The position numbers were made by a program, and so were the translations under genes. Source: Actinomycetota bacterium (GTDB lineage Bacteria; Actinomycetota; Actinomycetes; Nanopelagicales; Nanopelagicaceae). Taken from it: 27,977 nucleotides of DNA. The stretch lies in assembly GCA_009700155.1 (NCBI GenBank), contig WLMP01000002.1:1-27977 (forward strand). Direction: 5' to 3'. Below, in pieces: positions 7,241 to 14,218 of the stretch. Position 1 is the stretch's first letter; the number at the start of each line of letters is the position of its first letter. The notes under the pieces are model-generated. The model was not told the origin of the DNA and did not search any database. It saw nothing but the letters and a program-made list of their open reading frames with translations.

Positions 7241-7729
7241 TCAAGCACCAACAACTAGGGCTGTTGCATTTGCTATTGACTTTAACTCGTTAAAAGATGA
7301 TGGAAAAACTGCATGTGGATGACCAGCTGCTGCCCACACAACCTCATACTCACTTAATGCTTCGTCAATAATTACAATTGCTGGCGGGTTTGTCCAACCA
7401 ATAGGTGCTACGCCACCAATTGAGAAACCAGAGTTTTCTTTAACATAATCGGCATCAACTCTGTCTAACTTATCAATTCCAAGTTTATCTGCAACTAATT
7501 CGGTATCAACCCTATGACGACCTGAAGTAATGACCAACAAAGGCTTCTGATCAGAAAGTTTGAAGATAATAGAAGACGCAATTTGGCCAACTTCAATTCC
7601 AAGTGCTGAGGCTGCCTCAGCTGCACTCCTTGCGCTTTCAGATAATACTGTTATCTCTGTACTTAGCCCATTACTAATCAAAGCTTGCTTTACTCGTTTA
7701 ACAGCACTTTTTTCTAGAACGCCATCCAT
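7241..7729 (-). CDS. YbaK/EbsC-family aminoacyl-tRNA deacylase
   Basis: 162-aa single-domain protein of the YbaK/ProX editing superfamily, which hydrolyses mischarged tRNAs such as Cys- or Ala-tRNAPro. Visible features are IASSIIFKLSDQKPLLVITS, where the Lys matches the conserved YbaK lysine, the segment GHRVD-like SGRHRVD, and GFSIGGVAPIGW, the conserved glycine-rich turn. The substrate cannot be assigned from sequence. The start ATG GAT GGC lies two bases after the ddl stop, so it is the last gene of the plsC-gpsA-ddl operon. In mycobacteria and streptomycetes this position downstream of ddl is usually held by a DUF3515 gene. Confidence 0.88.
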   Translation of the reverse strand: MDGVLEKSAVKRVKQALISNGLSTEITVLSESARSAAEAASALGIEVGQIASSIIFKLSDQKPLLVITSGRHRVDTELVADKLGIDKLDRVDADYVKENSGFSIGGVAPIGWTNPPAIVIIDEALSEYEVVWAAAGHPHAVFPSSFNELKSIANATALVVGA

Positions 7730-7731
7730 AA

Positions 7732-8775
7732 TTACCGAGTGATATTGATTGATCTATGTTTTGCAGTTTGAATAAGCTTACTTATCAATTCTTGATAGGA
7801 AATACCTAGCTTTCCAATTAACTTTGGATAGACCGAAGTTGGCGTAAAGCCAGGCATTGTATTAATCTCATTAATTACTATCTCGCCACTATCAGAATAA
7901 AAGAAATCAATACGAGCCAAACCTTCGCACCCAGCTGCTTTAAATGCGGTAAGAGCATTCTTTTGAATCTTCTCAGTTATCTCATTTGGTAGATCTTCTG
8001 GAAAAACTAGTTGCATAGAATCATCTAGATATTTGGCTTGAAAATCATAAAACTCATACTTATCAGAAATTACTATTTGCCCAACGGGTGAGACTAAAAA
8101 TTTCCCATCTGTTTCAAGAACAGCACATTCAATCTCACGGCCAGAGATTGCTTGCTCAACAATAACCTTTGAATCAAACTCTAGCGCTACTTGGATTGCA
8201 GATTTCAGCTGAGCTATTTCTTTAACTTTAGTAGTTCCTCGGCTTGAACCACTTCTGGCTGGCTTTACAAATATTGGGTAACTTAGATTTGTAGGAACTG
8301 TAATATCAGGACTGGTTACAACAATTCCGGGGGCAACATTTAAACCCGATGCTGCAAAAATTGGTTTTGCATATGACTTGTCCATACTAACTGCGCTGGC
8401 TAAGACGCCAGATCCAACATAGCGAAGTTGAATTATCTCTAGTAAACCTTGAATTGTTCCATCTTCACCGTAGGGTCCATGCAGAATTGGAAAAACCACA
8501 TCAATTTCTAATTTTTTGCCATCGACTACTAGCCCACTACTTGTGATACTTACCTCTGATCCAGAATCAGGGATTGAAGGTAAAACGCTACCTTGGATTT
8601 TAAGATTTGTTTCTAGTGGTAGATGTAGCCATCTTCCTGATTTAGTTATTCCGATTAGTGTAATTTCAAATAAATCTCTATCAATTGCCGCTAAGACACC
8701 ATTAGCAGACACACAAGAGATCTCATGCTCGCTGCTTTTGCCACCACAGATTATGGCTACTTTAGTCTTTCCCAT
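7732..8775 (-). CDS. ddl: D-alanine--D-alanine ligase
   Basis: ATP-grasp ligase that makes the D-Ala-D-Ala dipeptide of peptidoglycan. The N-terminal motif IICGGKSSEHEISCVSA is typical of Ddl. KPARSGSSRGTTKV is the ATP-binding loop, and ARIDFFYSDSGEIVINEINT followed by MPGFTPTSVYPKL holds the metal-binding acidic residues and the signature. Its 347 aa is normal. The ATG follows the gpsA stop without a gap (TAAATG), showing tight coupling. The cluster plsC-gpsA-ddl joins phospholipid and peptidoglycan precursor synthesis. Confidence 0.97.
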   Translation of the reverse strand: MGKTKVAIICGGKSSEHEISCVSANGVLAAIDRDLFEITLIGITKSGRWLHLPLETNLKIQGSVLPSIPDSGSEVSITSSGLVVDGKKLEIDVVFPILHGPYGEDGTIQGLLEIIQLRYVGSGVLASAVSMDKSYAKPIFAASGLNVAPGIVVTSPDITVPTNLSYPIFVKPARSGSSRGTTKVKEIAQLKSAIQVALEFDSKVIVEQAISGREIECAVLETDGKFLVSPVGQIVISDKYEFYDFQAKYLDDSMQLVFPEDLPNEITEKIQKNALTAFKAAGCEGLARIDFFYSDSGEIVINEINTMPGFTPTSVYPKLIGKLGISYQELISKLIQTAKHRSINITR

Positions 8776-9774
8776 TTAAATTTCTGCCTTAATACTTACC
8801 TTCATCAATCGATCCAACGCATCTTTTGGCTTTACAGTTCCTGCCACAACATCAGATACAGCTTCAATTATCGGTGCTTCAACACCTACTCGATGAGCTA
8901 ACTCCAACATTGCACCAGCCGAATAAACACCTTCAACCGTTTTCACAACCTGCTGCCTAGCTTTAGTAATTGATCCAGACTTACCCAGCACCTCACCGAA
9001 ACTTCTATTTCGAGAAAGTGGTGATTGGGCGCTAGCAACTAAATCACCAATTCCAGCTAATCCTAAAAATGTAAGTGGGTTAGCACCATAAGCCTCACCA
9101 AGCCGGGCTACCTCAGATAATCCTCTAGTGATCATCAAACCTTGTGTATTTTCGCCATACCCCATACCAACAGCCATACCAACAGCCAGTGCAATAACAC
9201 TTTTAGCAGCGCCTGCGAATTCGCAACCAACTAAATCTGTTGATGGATAGATTCTAAAATAATTTGTTGAAAACATATCTACAATCAAATCAATAATCTC
9301 CTGATTTTCAGAGGCGGCAACAGCACCAGCTGGCTGGCGCATGATTATTTCATTTGCAAGATTTGGGCCAGTAATCAAACCTAGTTGGGATTTACTTATT
9401 CCCAGAACCTCTTGCATAACTTCAGTCATTCTAAATTGGGTCTCAACCTCAATACCCTTTAATGTACTTATAACCGGCAAAGTTGCAGGAAAAAAGCCCT
9501 TCCAACTCTCTAAATTCTCTCGCAAAGTTTGGGCAGGTATTGCAACCAAAATAACATCTGCAAATTCAAGAACTGCTTTAATATCTGTAGTTGCCTTTAA
9601 CTCACGTGGAAGATCAATCCCCTTTAGGAAGCGCCGATTAGAGTGTCGACGATTAATCTCACGAACAACTTTCTTATTCCTACCCCAAATTAAAACTTGT
9701 TGGCCAGAATCGACCATAACTTGGCCGAGGGTAGTTCCCCAAGCTCCCGATCCTAAAACCGCAACTTTTCTCAT
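8776..9774 (-). CDS. gpsA: Glycerol-3-phosphate dehydrogenase [NAD(P)+]
   Basis: Reduces dihydroxyacetone phosphate to sn-glycerol 3-phosphate, the backbone of membrane phospholipids. The Rossmann motif VLGSGAWGTTLGQVM is at the N terminus. GPNLANEI, GAAKSVIALAVGMAVGMGYG (with the catalytic Lys) and LGLAGIGDLVASAQSPLSRN complete the family pattern. The 332 aa is full length. Its ATG overlaps the plsC stop in ATGA, so the glycerol-3-phosphate producer and an acyltransferase of the same pathway are translated together. Confidence 0.97.
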   Translation of the reverse strand: MRKVAVLGSGAWGTTLGQVMVDSGQQVLIWGRNKKVVREINRRHSNRRFLKGIDLPRELKATTDIKAVLEFADVILVAIPAQTLRENLESWKGFFPATLPVISTLKGIEVETQFRMTEVMQEVLGISKSQLGLITGPNLANEIIMRQPAGAVAASENQEIIDLIVDMFSTNYFRIYPSTDLVGCEFAGAAKSVIALAVGMAVGMGYGENTQGLMITRGLSEVARLGEAYGANPLTFLGLAGIGDLVASAQSPLSRNRSFGEVLGKSGSITKARQQVVKTVEGVYSAGAMLELAHRVGVEAPIIEAVSDVVAGTVKPKDALDRLMKVSIKAEI

Positions 9775-10553
9775 TTGCTTTCCTTTTTAAAGTTACCAGT
9801 TCTTGGTAGTTGTGACTTTTTTGGGTCAAATATTTCTTGAGGTGCTTTCTCATTTCGTAATTCCTCAAGCAAACTTGTTATTGAGCTCATGACGTAAGCT
9901 GTCGCCTCTTCCAACGCTGCCGGATCCTCTGCTTTACCGTACCACTTTGAAAAATCTAGTGGCTTTCCAGCTATTACCTTAACTTTACTTCTTGGAAATA
10001 ACTTAATTTTTTTACTATAGGCTGGCAAAATCTGCTGCGCTCCCCATTGGGCGCAAGGAATTACCGGCGCTTTAGTAAGTATTGCAAGCCTAGCTATTCC
10101 AGTTTTAGCCTTCATGGGCCAATAATTTTGGTCCCTAGTTAAGGTCCCTTCTGGGTAAACACCAAGTAAATGTCCAGAATTAATAAATGCAATTGCATGA
10201 CTTAGTGATTGCGATGCCACTGCAGTTTCACGTTCAACTGGAATCTGCCCAGCTCCTAGCAATACTTTTCCAATAATCGGAAGTTTAAAAAGTGAGGCCT
10301 TACCTAAATATCTTGGTGCTCGGCCATTGTCATAAAGGAAGTGGGTAAAAATTAAAGGATCAATATATGAAATGTGATTGCAGACAACAATTGCTCCGCC
10401 ACTTTTAGGAAGATTCTCACTTCCACGCCAATCTCGTTTGGCAATTGAATTAAGGATCGGGCGCATTACAAAAGCCCCGAACTTAAACCAATTTGTTGCC
10501 CCTAATGGCTTTCCTGAAGGGGGTGCGTAGGAAATTTTCAACTCAGTAGACAC
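9771..10553 (-). CDS. plsC: 1-acylglycerol-3-phosphate O-acyltransferase (PlsC family)
   Basis: Membrane-associated acyltransferase that converts lysophosphatidic acid to phosphatidic acid, or a close homologue of that enzyme. The catalytic motif H-x4-D is NHISYIDPL (about residues 57-65) and the glycerophosphate-binding motif is YPEGTLTRD. An N-terminal hydrophobic stretch follows the first 15 residues. The start is taken as GTG at 10551-10553. There is no Shine-Dalgarno, but a TAGAAT box ends exactly seven bases before it, suggesting a leaderless mRNA. First gene of the plsC-gpsA-ddl-ybaK operon. Acyl-chain and substrate preference are not visible. Confidence 0.9.
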   Translation of the reverse strand: MSTELKISYAPPSGKPLGATNWFKFGAFVMRPILNSIAKRDWRGSENLPKSGGAIVVCNHISYIDPLIFTHFLYDNGRAPRYLGKASLFKLPIIGKVLLGAGQIPVERETAVASQSLSHAIAFINSGHLLGVYPEGTLTRDQNYWPMKAKTGIARLAILTKAPVIPCAQWGAQQILPAYSKKIKLFPRSKVKVIAGKPLDFSKWYGKAEDPAALEEATAYVMSSITSLLEELRNEKAPQEIFDPKKSQLPRTGNFKKESK

Positions 10554-10559
10554 TGCTTA

Positions 10560-10565
10560 ATTCTA
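10560..10565 (-). promoter_or_regulatory. Candidate -10 box of plsC, leaderless
   Basis: TAGAAT on the minus strand is followed by six bases and then the GTG of plsC, so transcription would start on the first base of the start codon. No good -35 hexamer is seen at 16-18 bases. The lack of a ribosome binding site supports leaderless initiation. Confidence 0.4.
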
Positions 10566-10598
10566 CGACTAATTGCTCAGTTGGCTATAAATGAGCGT

Positions 10599-10634
10599 AA
10601 AAAACGGGACCTCATGGATGAGATCCCGCTTTTT
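10599..10634 (-). terminator. Rho-independent terminator of hup
   Basis: On the minus strand, 14 bases after the hup stop, CGGGA and TCCCG (10605-10609 with 10624-10628) plus an inner four-pair stem form a hairpin with one mismatch, followed by six T residues. The opposite strand also ends in five T residues, so it is potentially bidirectional. Confidence 0.85.
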
Positions 10635-10648
10635 AATTGAGTACTGGC

Positions 10649-11047
10649 TTAACGACGACGCTTTGCTTTCTTTGCAACTTTGCGTACAGCCTTCTTTGCC
10701 TTTGAAACTTTCTTTGCAGCCTTTGCAGGAGCAGCCTTTGCTGGTGGAGTTGGAGCTGCACCAAGCTTACGGGCGCCAGAAATTACTTCCTTTAAACCTT
10801 TAGCAGGTAAAAAGCGTACTTTCTTGCTGGCCTTAATTTGAATCGTCTCTCCAGTAAATGGATTACGACCTTTACGAGCTGGACGATCAACTTTTTTAAA
10901 CTTACCAAAATCATTGATCATTACATCTTCGCCCTTTGAGATATTGCGAACAATCGCATCAAAAACTACCTCAACAGCGCGAGCAGCCTCTTTCTTGCTG
11001 TCACCAAACTGTGGTGCAAGATAGGCGATGAACTGTGCCTTGTTCAT
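10649..11047 (-). CDS. hup: HU-family nucleoid protein with Lys/Ala-rich C-terminal tail
   Basis: DNA-binding histone-like protein that bends and compacts the chromosome. Residues 1-90 are the HU fold: MNKAQFIAYLAPQFGDSKKEA, DVMINDFGKF and GRNPFTGETIQIKASKKVRF, the latter being the DNA-binding arm. From about residue 100 the protein becomes a PAKAA/KKA repeat tail ending KKAKRRR, the histone-H1-like extension characteristic of actinobacterial HupB. Total 132 aa, shorter than the mycobacterial form. A strong AAGGGG lies before the ATG. It is a single-gene unit with its own terminator and a 176-base upstream region, as expected for an abundantly expressed gene. Confidence 0.96.
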   Translation of the reverse strand: MNKAQFIAYLAPQFGDSKKEAARAVEVVFDAIVRNISKGEDVMINDFGKFKKVDRPARKGRNPFTGETIQIKASKKVRFLPAKGLKEVISGARKLGAAPTPPAKAAPAKAAKKVSKAKKAVRKVAKKAKRRR

Positions 11048-11073
11048 TTAATCCCCTTATTTATGCGTAAACA

Positions 11074-11089
11074 TTAAGCATTTGCTTAA
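11074..11089. repeat. 7-2-7 inverted repeat upstream of hup
   Basis: TTAAGCA-TT-TGCTTAA is a perfect inverted repeat lying 27-42 bases before the hup ATG. If transcription starts at the TATAAT further upstream, it is in the 5' leader and could form a hairpin; it could equally be a dimeric protein's operator. No other copy was noticed in the window. Confidence 0.5.
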
Positions 11090-11160
11090 CTAAGGGTTAA
11101 TCTATGGGGTGATACGAAATACTTTGATTAACTAATTCGGTGTGTCGCATGCAAATTCTT

Positions 11161-11166
11161 ATTATA
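11161..11166 (-). promoter_or_regulatory. Candidate -10 box of hup (TATAAT)
   Basis: A perfect TATAAT on the minus strand lies about 115 bases before the hup ATG, in the leuD-hup gap. No convincing -35 hexamer occurs at 16-18 bases. The rest of the 176-base gap holds the inverted repeat at 11074-11089 and a weak A-T-rich stem after leuD (11194-11218). Confidence 0.4.
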
Positions 11167-11223
11167 AATCAAGGTTTTTTACAGTTTTCGCGTAACTCTA
11201 GATAATTACTTTAGAGTTTGGAG

Positions 11224-11820
11224 TTAGCGAATTGGCAGTGTTTTAGGCTTAAAACTCGCTCTTTTTTCTTCAAAGTTTGAAACCTGGTCGATTTTTGTAA
11301 ATGTAAGACCAATATCATCTAGGCCTTCCATAAGGCGCCAACGGGTGTAATCATCAATTACAAAATCTAAAGTGGTTGATCCATAAGTTACAGTTTTACT
11401 CTCAAGATTGACGGTAACTGATGTTTCCGGCTTAGCCTCAATCTCTTTCCAGATTTTTTCAATTTCTTCCTGTGCCAAAATGACAGTTAATAACCCAGCT
11501 TTTTGTGAATTACCTCTAAAAATATCAGCAAACCTGCTTGATAAAACTACTTTAAATCCATAATTTTGTAAGGCCCAAACAGCATGCTCGCGAGAGGATC
11601 CGGTACCAAAATCTGGCCCTGCAACCAAAATTGTTGCAGTTTTATACTGAGGCTGATTCAACTCAAATGCTGGATCATTTCGCCAAGCCGCAAATAGGCC
11701 ATCTTCAAATCCATTTTTAGTGATCCGCTTAAGATAAACAGCTGGAATAATCTGATCAGTATCTACATTGCTACGGCGAAGCGGTACTGCTGTACCAGTA
11801 TGTTTATTAAATTTTTCCAT
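11224..11820 (-). CDS. leuD: 3-isopropylmalate dehydratase, small subunit
   Basis: Swivel subunit of isopropylmalate isomerase in leucine synthesis, pairing with Leu[18 protein letters not shown] and [17 protein letters not shown] are the characteristic substrate-binding motifs; 198 aa is full length. Its ATG overlaps the leuC stop by one base (TAATG), so the two subunits are translationally coupled. The leuCD pair is followed by hup as in mycobacteria. Confidence 0.97.
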   Translation of the reverse strand: MEKFNKHTGTAVPLRRSNVDTDQIIPAVYLKRITKNGFEDGLFAAWRNDPAFELNQPQYKTATILVAGPDFGTGSSREHAVWALQNYGFKVVLSSRFADIFRGNSQKAGLLTVILAQEEIEKIWKEIEAKPETSVTVNLESKTVTYGSTTLDFVIDDYTRWRLMEGLDDIGLTFTKIDQVSNFEEKRASFKPKTLPIR

Positions 11821-13217
11821 TATAAATCCGCCGGCGAGGCTAATGTTCCCTTAAGTGCAGTAGCTGCAGCAACAAGTGGGCTAACTAAGTGCGTGCGACC
11901 ACCCTTACCTTGTCTGCCTTCAAAATTTCTATTACTTGTTGAAGCTGCTCGCTCTCCTGGCTTTAATTGATCTGGGTTCATGCCTAAACACATCGAACAT
12001 CCTGCACTGCGCCATTCAGCGCCAGCATCTAGAAATACCTTATCTAAGCCTTCAGATTCAGCTTGAAGTCTTACTCGAGCAGAGCCTGGAACAACCAATA
12101 ATCGCAGTGAATCAGCAATTTTTTTACCCTTTATTACCGCAGCTGCTGATCTTAAATCCTCAATTCTGCCATTTGTGCAGGAGCCAAGAAAAACAGTATC
12201 TACCTTGATTGATTTAAGCGGTGTGCCAGGTTTTAGATCCATGTATTCAAGTGCACGTTCGGCCGCACCACGATCTTCTGCATTTGTAATATCTGCTGGG
12301 TTTGGCACCGATGCACTTAGCGGTAATCCTTGGCCTGGATTTGTTCCCCAGGTAACAAAAGGAGCCAATTCATCAGCATTTAAGTTAATTTCTTTATCAA
12401 ATTTTGCATCGCTATCTGTAACTAATGTCTGCCAGTAAGCAAGTGCGGCATCCCAATCAGTGCCACTTGGTGCATGTGGCTTATCCTTAACGTAATCAAA
12501 GGTAGTTTGATCAGGTGCGATTAATCCTGCCCTTGCTCCTGCCTCAATAGACATATTACAAATTGTCATACGAGCTTCCATGGATAAAGCTCTAATAGCA
12601 CTACCGCGATATTCAAGAATATATCCTTGTCCCCCACCTGTACCTATTTTTGCTATTACCGCCAAAATAATATCTTTGCTAGTAACCCCTGGTTTTAAAG
12701 TTCCTTCGACATTGATAGCCATAGTTTTTGGTCTAATTAATGGCAACGTTTGAGTTGCTAAAACATGTTCTACTTCGCTAGTACCAATACCAAATGCCAA
12801 GGCACCAAAAGCGCCATGAGTTGAGGTATGTGAATCTCCACAGACAATAGTCATGCCTGGCTGTGTGATGCCTAGTTGCGGGCCAACAACATGCACAATT
12901 CCCTGTTCAACATCTCCTAATGAGTGAATACGAACACCAAACTCTTCACAGTTTTTACGCAGTGTATCTACCTGTAATTTAGAGACTGGATCAGCTATTG
13001 GCTTATCAATATTTAATGTTGGAACATTGTGATCTTCAGTTGCAATCGTTAAATCTGCTCTTCTTACTTTTCTATTAGCAAGACGCAGGCCATCAAAAGC
13101 TTGTGGACTTGTTACCTCATGAATTAAATGTAGGTCTATATAAAGTAAATCTGGTTCACCAGCGGTAGAGCTAACAACATGCTCTGCCCAAATCTTTTCC
13201 GCTAATGTCTTACCCAT
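11820..13217 (-). CDS. leuC: 3-isopropylmalate dehydratase, large subunit
   Basis: Aconitase-family [4Fe-4S] subunit converting 2-isopropylmalate to 3-isopropylmalate with LeuD. The start is the ATG at 13215-13217 ([10 protein letters not shown]), 465 aa, with GGGAAGGGA upstream; the open frame continues past it but that part is not homologous to LeuC and overlaps the divergent regulator. Cluster ligands are the Cys in [13 protein letters not shown] and the two in [31 protein letters not shown] is another hallmark. Its expression is probably controlled by the divergent IclR protein through the shared 65-bp region. Confidence 0.96.
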   Translation of the reverse strand: MGKTLAEKIWAEHVVSSTAGEPDLLYIDLHLIHEVTSPQAFDGLRLANRKVRRADLTIATEDHNVPTLNIDKPIADPVSKLQVDTLRKNCEEFGVRIHSLGDVEQGIVHVVGPQLGITQPGMTIVCGDSHTSTHGAFGALAFGIGTSEVEHVLATQTLPLIRPKTMAINVEGTLKPGVTSKDIILAVIAKIGTGGGQGYILEYRGSAIRALSMEARMTICNMSIEAGARAGLIAPDQTTFDYVKDKPHAPSGTDWDAALAYWQTLVTDSDAKFDKEINLNADELAPFVTWGTNPGQGLPLSASVPNPADITNAEDRGAAERALEYMDLKPGTPLKSIKVDTVFLGSCTNGRIEDLRSAAAVIKGKKIADSLRLLVVPGSARVRLQAESEGLDKVFLDAGAEWRSAGCSMCLGMNPDQLKPGERAASTSNRNFEGRQGKGGRTHLVSPLVAAATALKGTLASPADL

Positions 13218-13247
13218 TACTTTTTTCCCTTCCCACCTTGACTGAAC

Positions 13248-13276
13248 TTGCTTCTCACAGAGTGAGATGGCATTAT
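13248..13276 (+). promoter_or_regulatory. Candidate leaderless promoter of the IclR-type regulator
   Basis: TTGCTT (13248-13253), 17 bases, CATTAT (13271-13276), then six bases to the ATG at 13283. Transcription would begin on the A of the start codon; no Shine-Dalgarno is present, which fits a leaderless mRNA. Confidence 0.5.
13253..13267. promoter_or_regulatory. Perfect 6-3-6 inverted repeat, candidate operator between leuC and the iclR-type gene
   Basis: TCTCAC-AGA-GTGAGA is centred in the 65-base space between the divergent leuC and regulator starts. It lies between the -35 and -10 boxes of the regulator's candidate promoter and at the expected leuC start point (GATAAT on the minus strand at 13272-13277). 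One bound dimer could therefore control both directions. Binding by the IclR protein is inferred from position. Confidence 0.6.
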
Positions 13277-13282
13277 CAGAGT

Positions 13283-14002
13283 ATGGACAGAAAGAATAGC
13301 GGAGTTGGCGTATTAGATAAAGCCGTAAAAATTCTGGCCGCCCTGGAGGCTGGTCCACAATCACTTAGTGAACTTGTCTCAACAACTGGAATTGCAAGAC
13401 CTACCGCACACAGATTGGCAGTTGCCTTAGAGCACCATCGACTTGTTTCGAGAGATTTCTCAGGAAGATTTATTCTGGGTGTTCGCTCCTCTGAACTAGC
13501 TGCCGCTGCGGGTGAGGATAAATTACTTGCAATAGCTGTTCCATCATTAACTGCACTTAGAGATGCCACTAGTGAAAGTGCGCAGCTATACCGCAGGCAA
13601 GGTGATTTAAGAATTTGTGTTGCAACAGCAGAAAGATTAACCGGCTTACGAGACTCTGTCCCTGTTGGAACAGTACTAACTATGCAGGCAGGATCTGCTG
13701 CACAGATACTCCTAGCTTGGGAGGATCCAGAAAAGCTTCACCGCAGTTTGGTAAATGCTAAGTTCACAGCTGCTAATTTAGCTGCAGTTCGCAGAAGAGG
13801 TTGGGCACAATCTGTTGGTGAGCGCGAAGCTGGCGTTGCATCAGTTTCTGCACCAGTTCGTGGCCCAAATAATAAAGTTATTGCTGCTGTAAGTATTAGT
13901 GGCCCAATGGAAAGATTAAGTAGACAGCCTGGCAGACTTCATGCTGCAGCTGTTGTTGCAACTGCTGCTAGATTAACTGAGCACTTAGCAAAAAATAAAT
14001 AA
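13283..14002 (+). CDS. IclR-family transcriptional regulator (LtbR/NdgR-like)
   Basis: 239-aa regulator. Residues about 8-60 form the winged helix-turn-helix ([15 protein letters not shown], then [16 protein letters not shown] as recognition region) and the remainder is the IclR effector-binding domain. Divergent placement from leuCD matches LtbR of Corynebacterium and NdgR of Streptomyces, IclR proteins that control leucine and related biosynthesis genes. I infer the same job. The frame is open upstream to 13205, but [18 protein letters not shown] is the family N terminus and fits the -10 box. The gene converges on the tRNA-Glu gene with only nine bases between. Confidence 0.9.
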   Translation: MDRKNSGVGVLDKAVKILAALEAGPQSLSELVSTTGIARPTAHRLAVALEHHRLVSRDFSGRFILGVRSSELAAAAGEDKLLAIAVPSLTALRDATSESAQLYRRQGDLRICVATAERLTGLRDSVPVGTVLTMQAGSAAQILLAWEDPEKLHRSLVNAKFTAANLAAVRRRGWAQSVGEREAGVASVSAPVRGPNNKVIAAVSISGPMERLSRQPGRLHAAAVVATAARLTEHLAKNK

Positions 14003-14011
14003 CAAACTTTG

Positions 14012-14084
14012 TAGCTCCGAGGGGATTCGAACCCCCGTAGCTGGCTTGAGAAGCCAGAGTCCTAGGCCACTAGACGACGGAGCC
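14012..14084 (-). tRNA. tRNA-Glu (anticodon CTC)
   Basis: 73 nt. Acceptor GGCTCCG pairs with CGGAGCT, with a G1-U72 wobble at the tip. D-stem GTC/GAC, anticodon stem CTGGC/GCCAG, seven-base loop TTCTCAA giving anticodon CTC, and T-loop TTCGAAT follow. CCA is not encoded. Last gene of the gltX transcript, 21 bases after tRNA-Gln. Downstream on the minus strand is a small CAAA/TTTG stem followed by T-rich sequence that may end transcription. Confidence 0.95.
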
Positions 14085-14105
14085 GTGCAGTAAAACATTA
14101 AATCG

Positions 14106-14177
14106 CTGGGGTACCAGGACTCGAACCTAGACAGGCTGAACCAGAATCAGCAGGGCTACCAATTACCCCATACCCCA
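14106..14177 (-). tRNA. tRNA-Gln (anticodon CTG)
   Basis: 72 nt. Acceptor TGGGGTA/TACCCCA with the U1-A72 pair typical of tRNA-Gln and discriminator G. D-loop contains the conserved GG. Anticodon stem GCTGA/TCAGC with loop TTCTGGT gives CTG. T-loop is TTCGAGT, and CCA is not encoded. It lies 41 bases after the gltX stop, probably on the same transcript. Confidence 0.95.
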
Positions 14178-14218
14178 ATATTTAATTTTGAGCATAACAA
14201 GAATACCCTGCTGTAATT

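Noticed and set aside
9341..9790. 149-codon plus-strand open frame opposite gpsA
   Set aside because: Exact antisense of a well-supported gene; no start signal and no recognisable domain. Similar shadows occur opposite ddl, gltX, hrcA and rsmD.
10658..10760. Short repeated DNA units at the end of hup
   Set aside because: They encode the Lys/Ala-rich HU tail; codon-level repetition, not a mobile or CRISPR-like repeat.
11194..11218. AACTCTA/TAGAGTT stem after leuD as a terminator
   Set aside because: A-T-rich seven-base stem with an 11-base loop and no T run on the minus strand.
13217..13273. Small minus-strand ORF of 18 codons ending TAATG on the leuC start, a possible leader peptide
   Set aside because: It contains no leucine codons, its ATG lies within the presumed leuC -10 box so would not be transcribed, and no terminator/antiterminator pair is visible.
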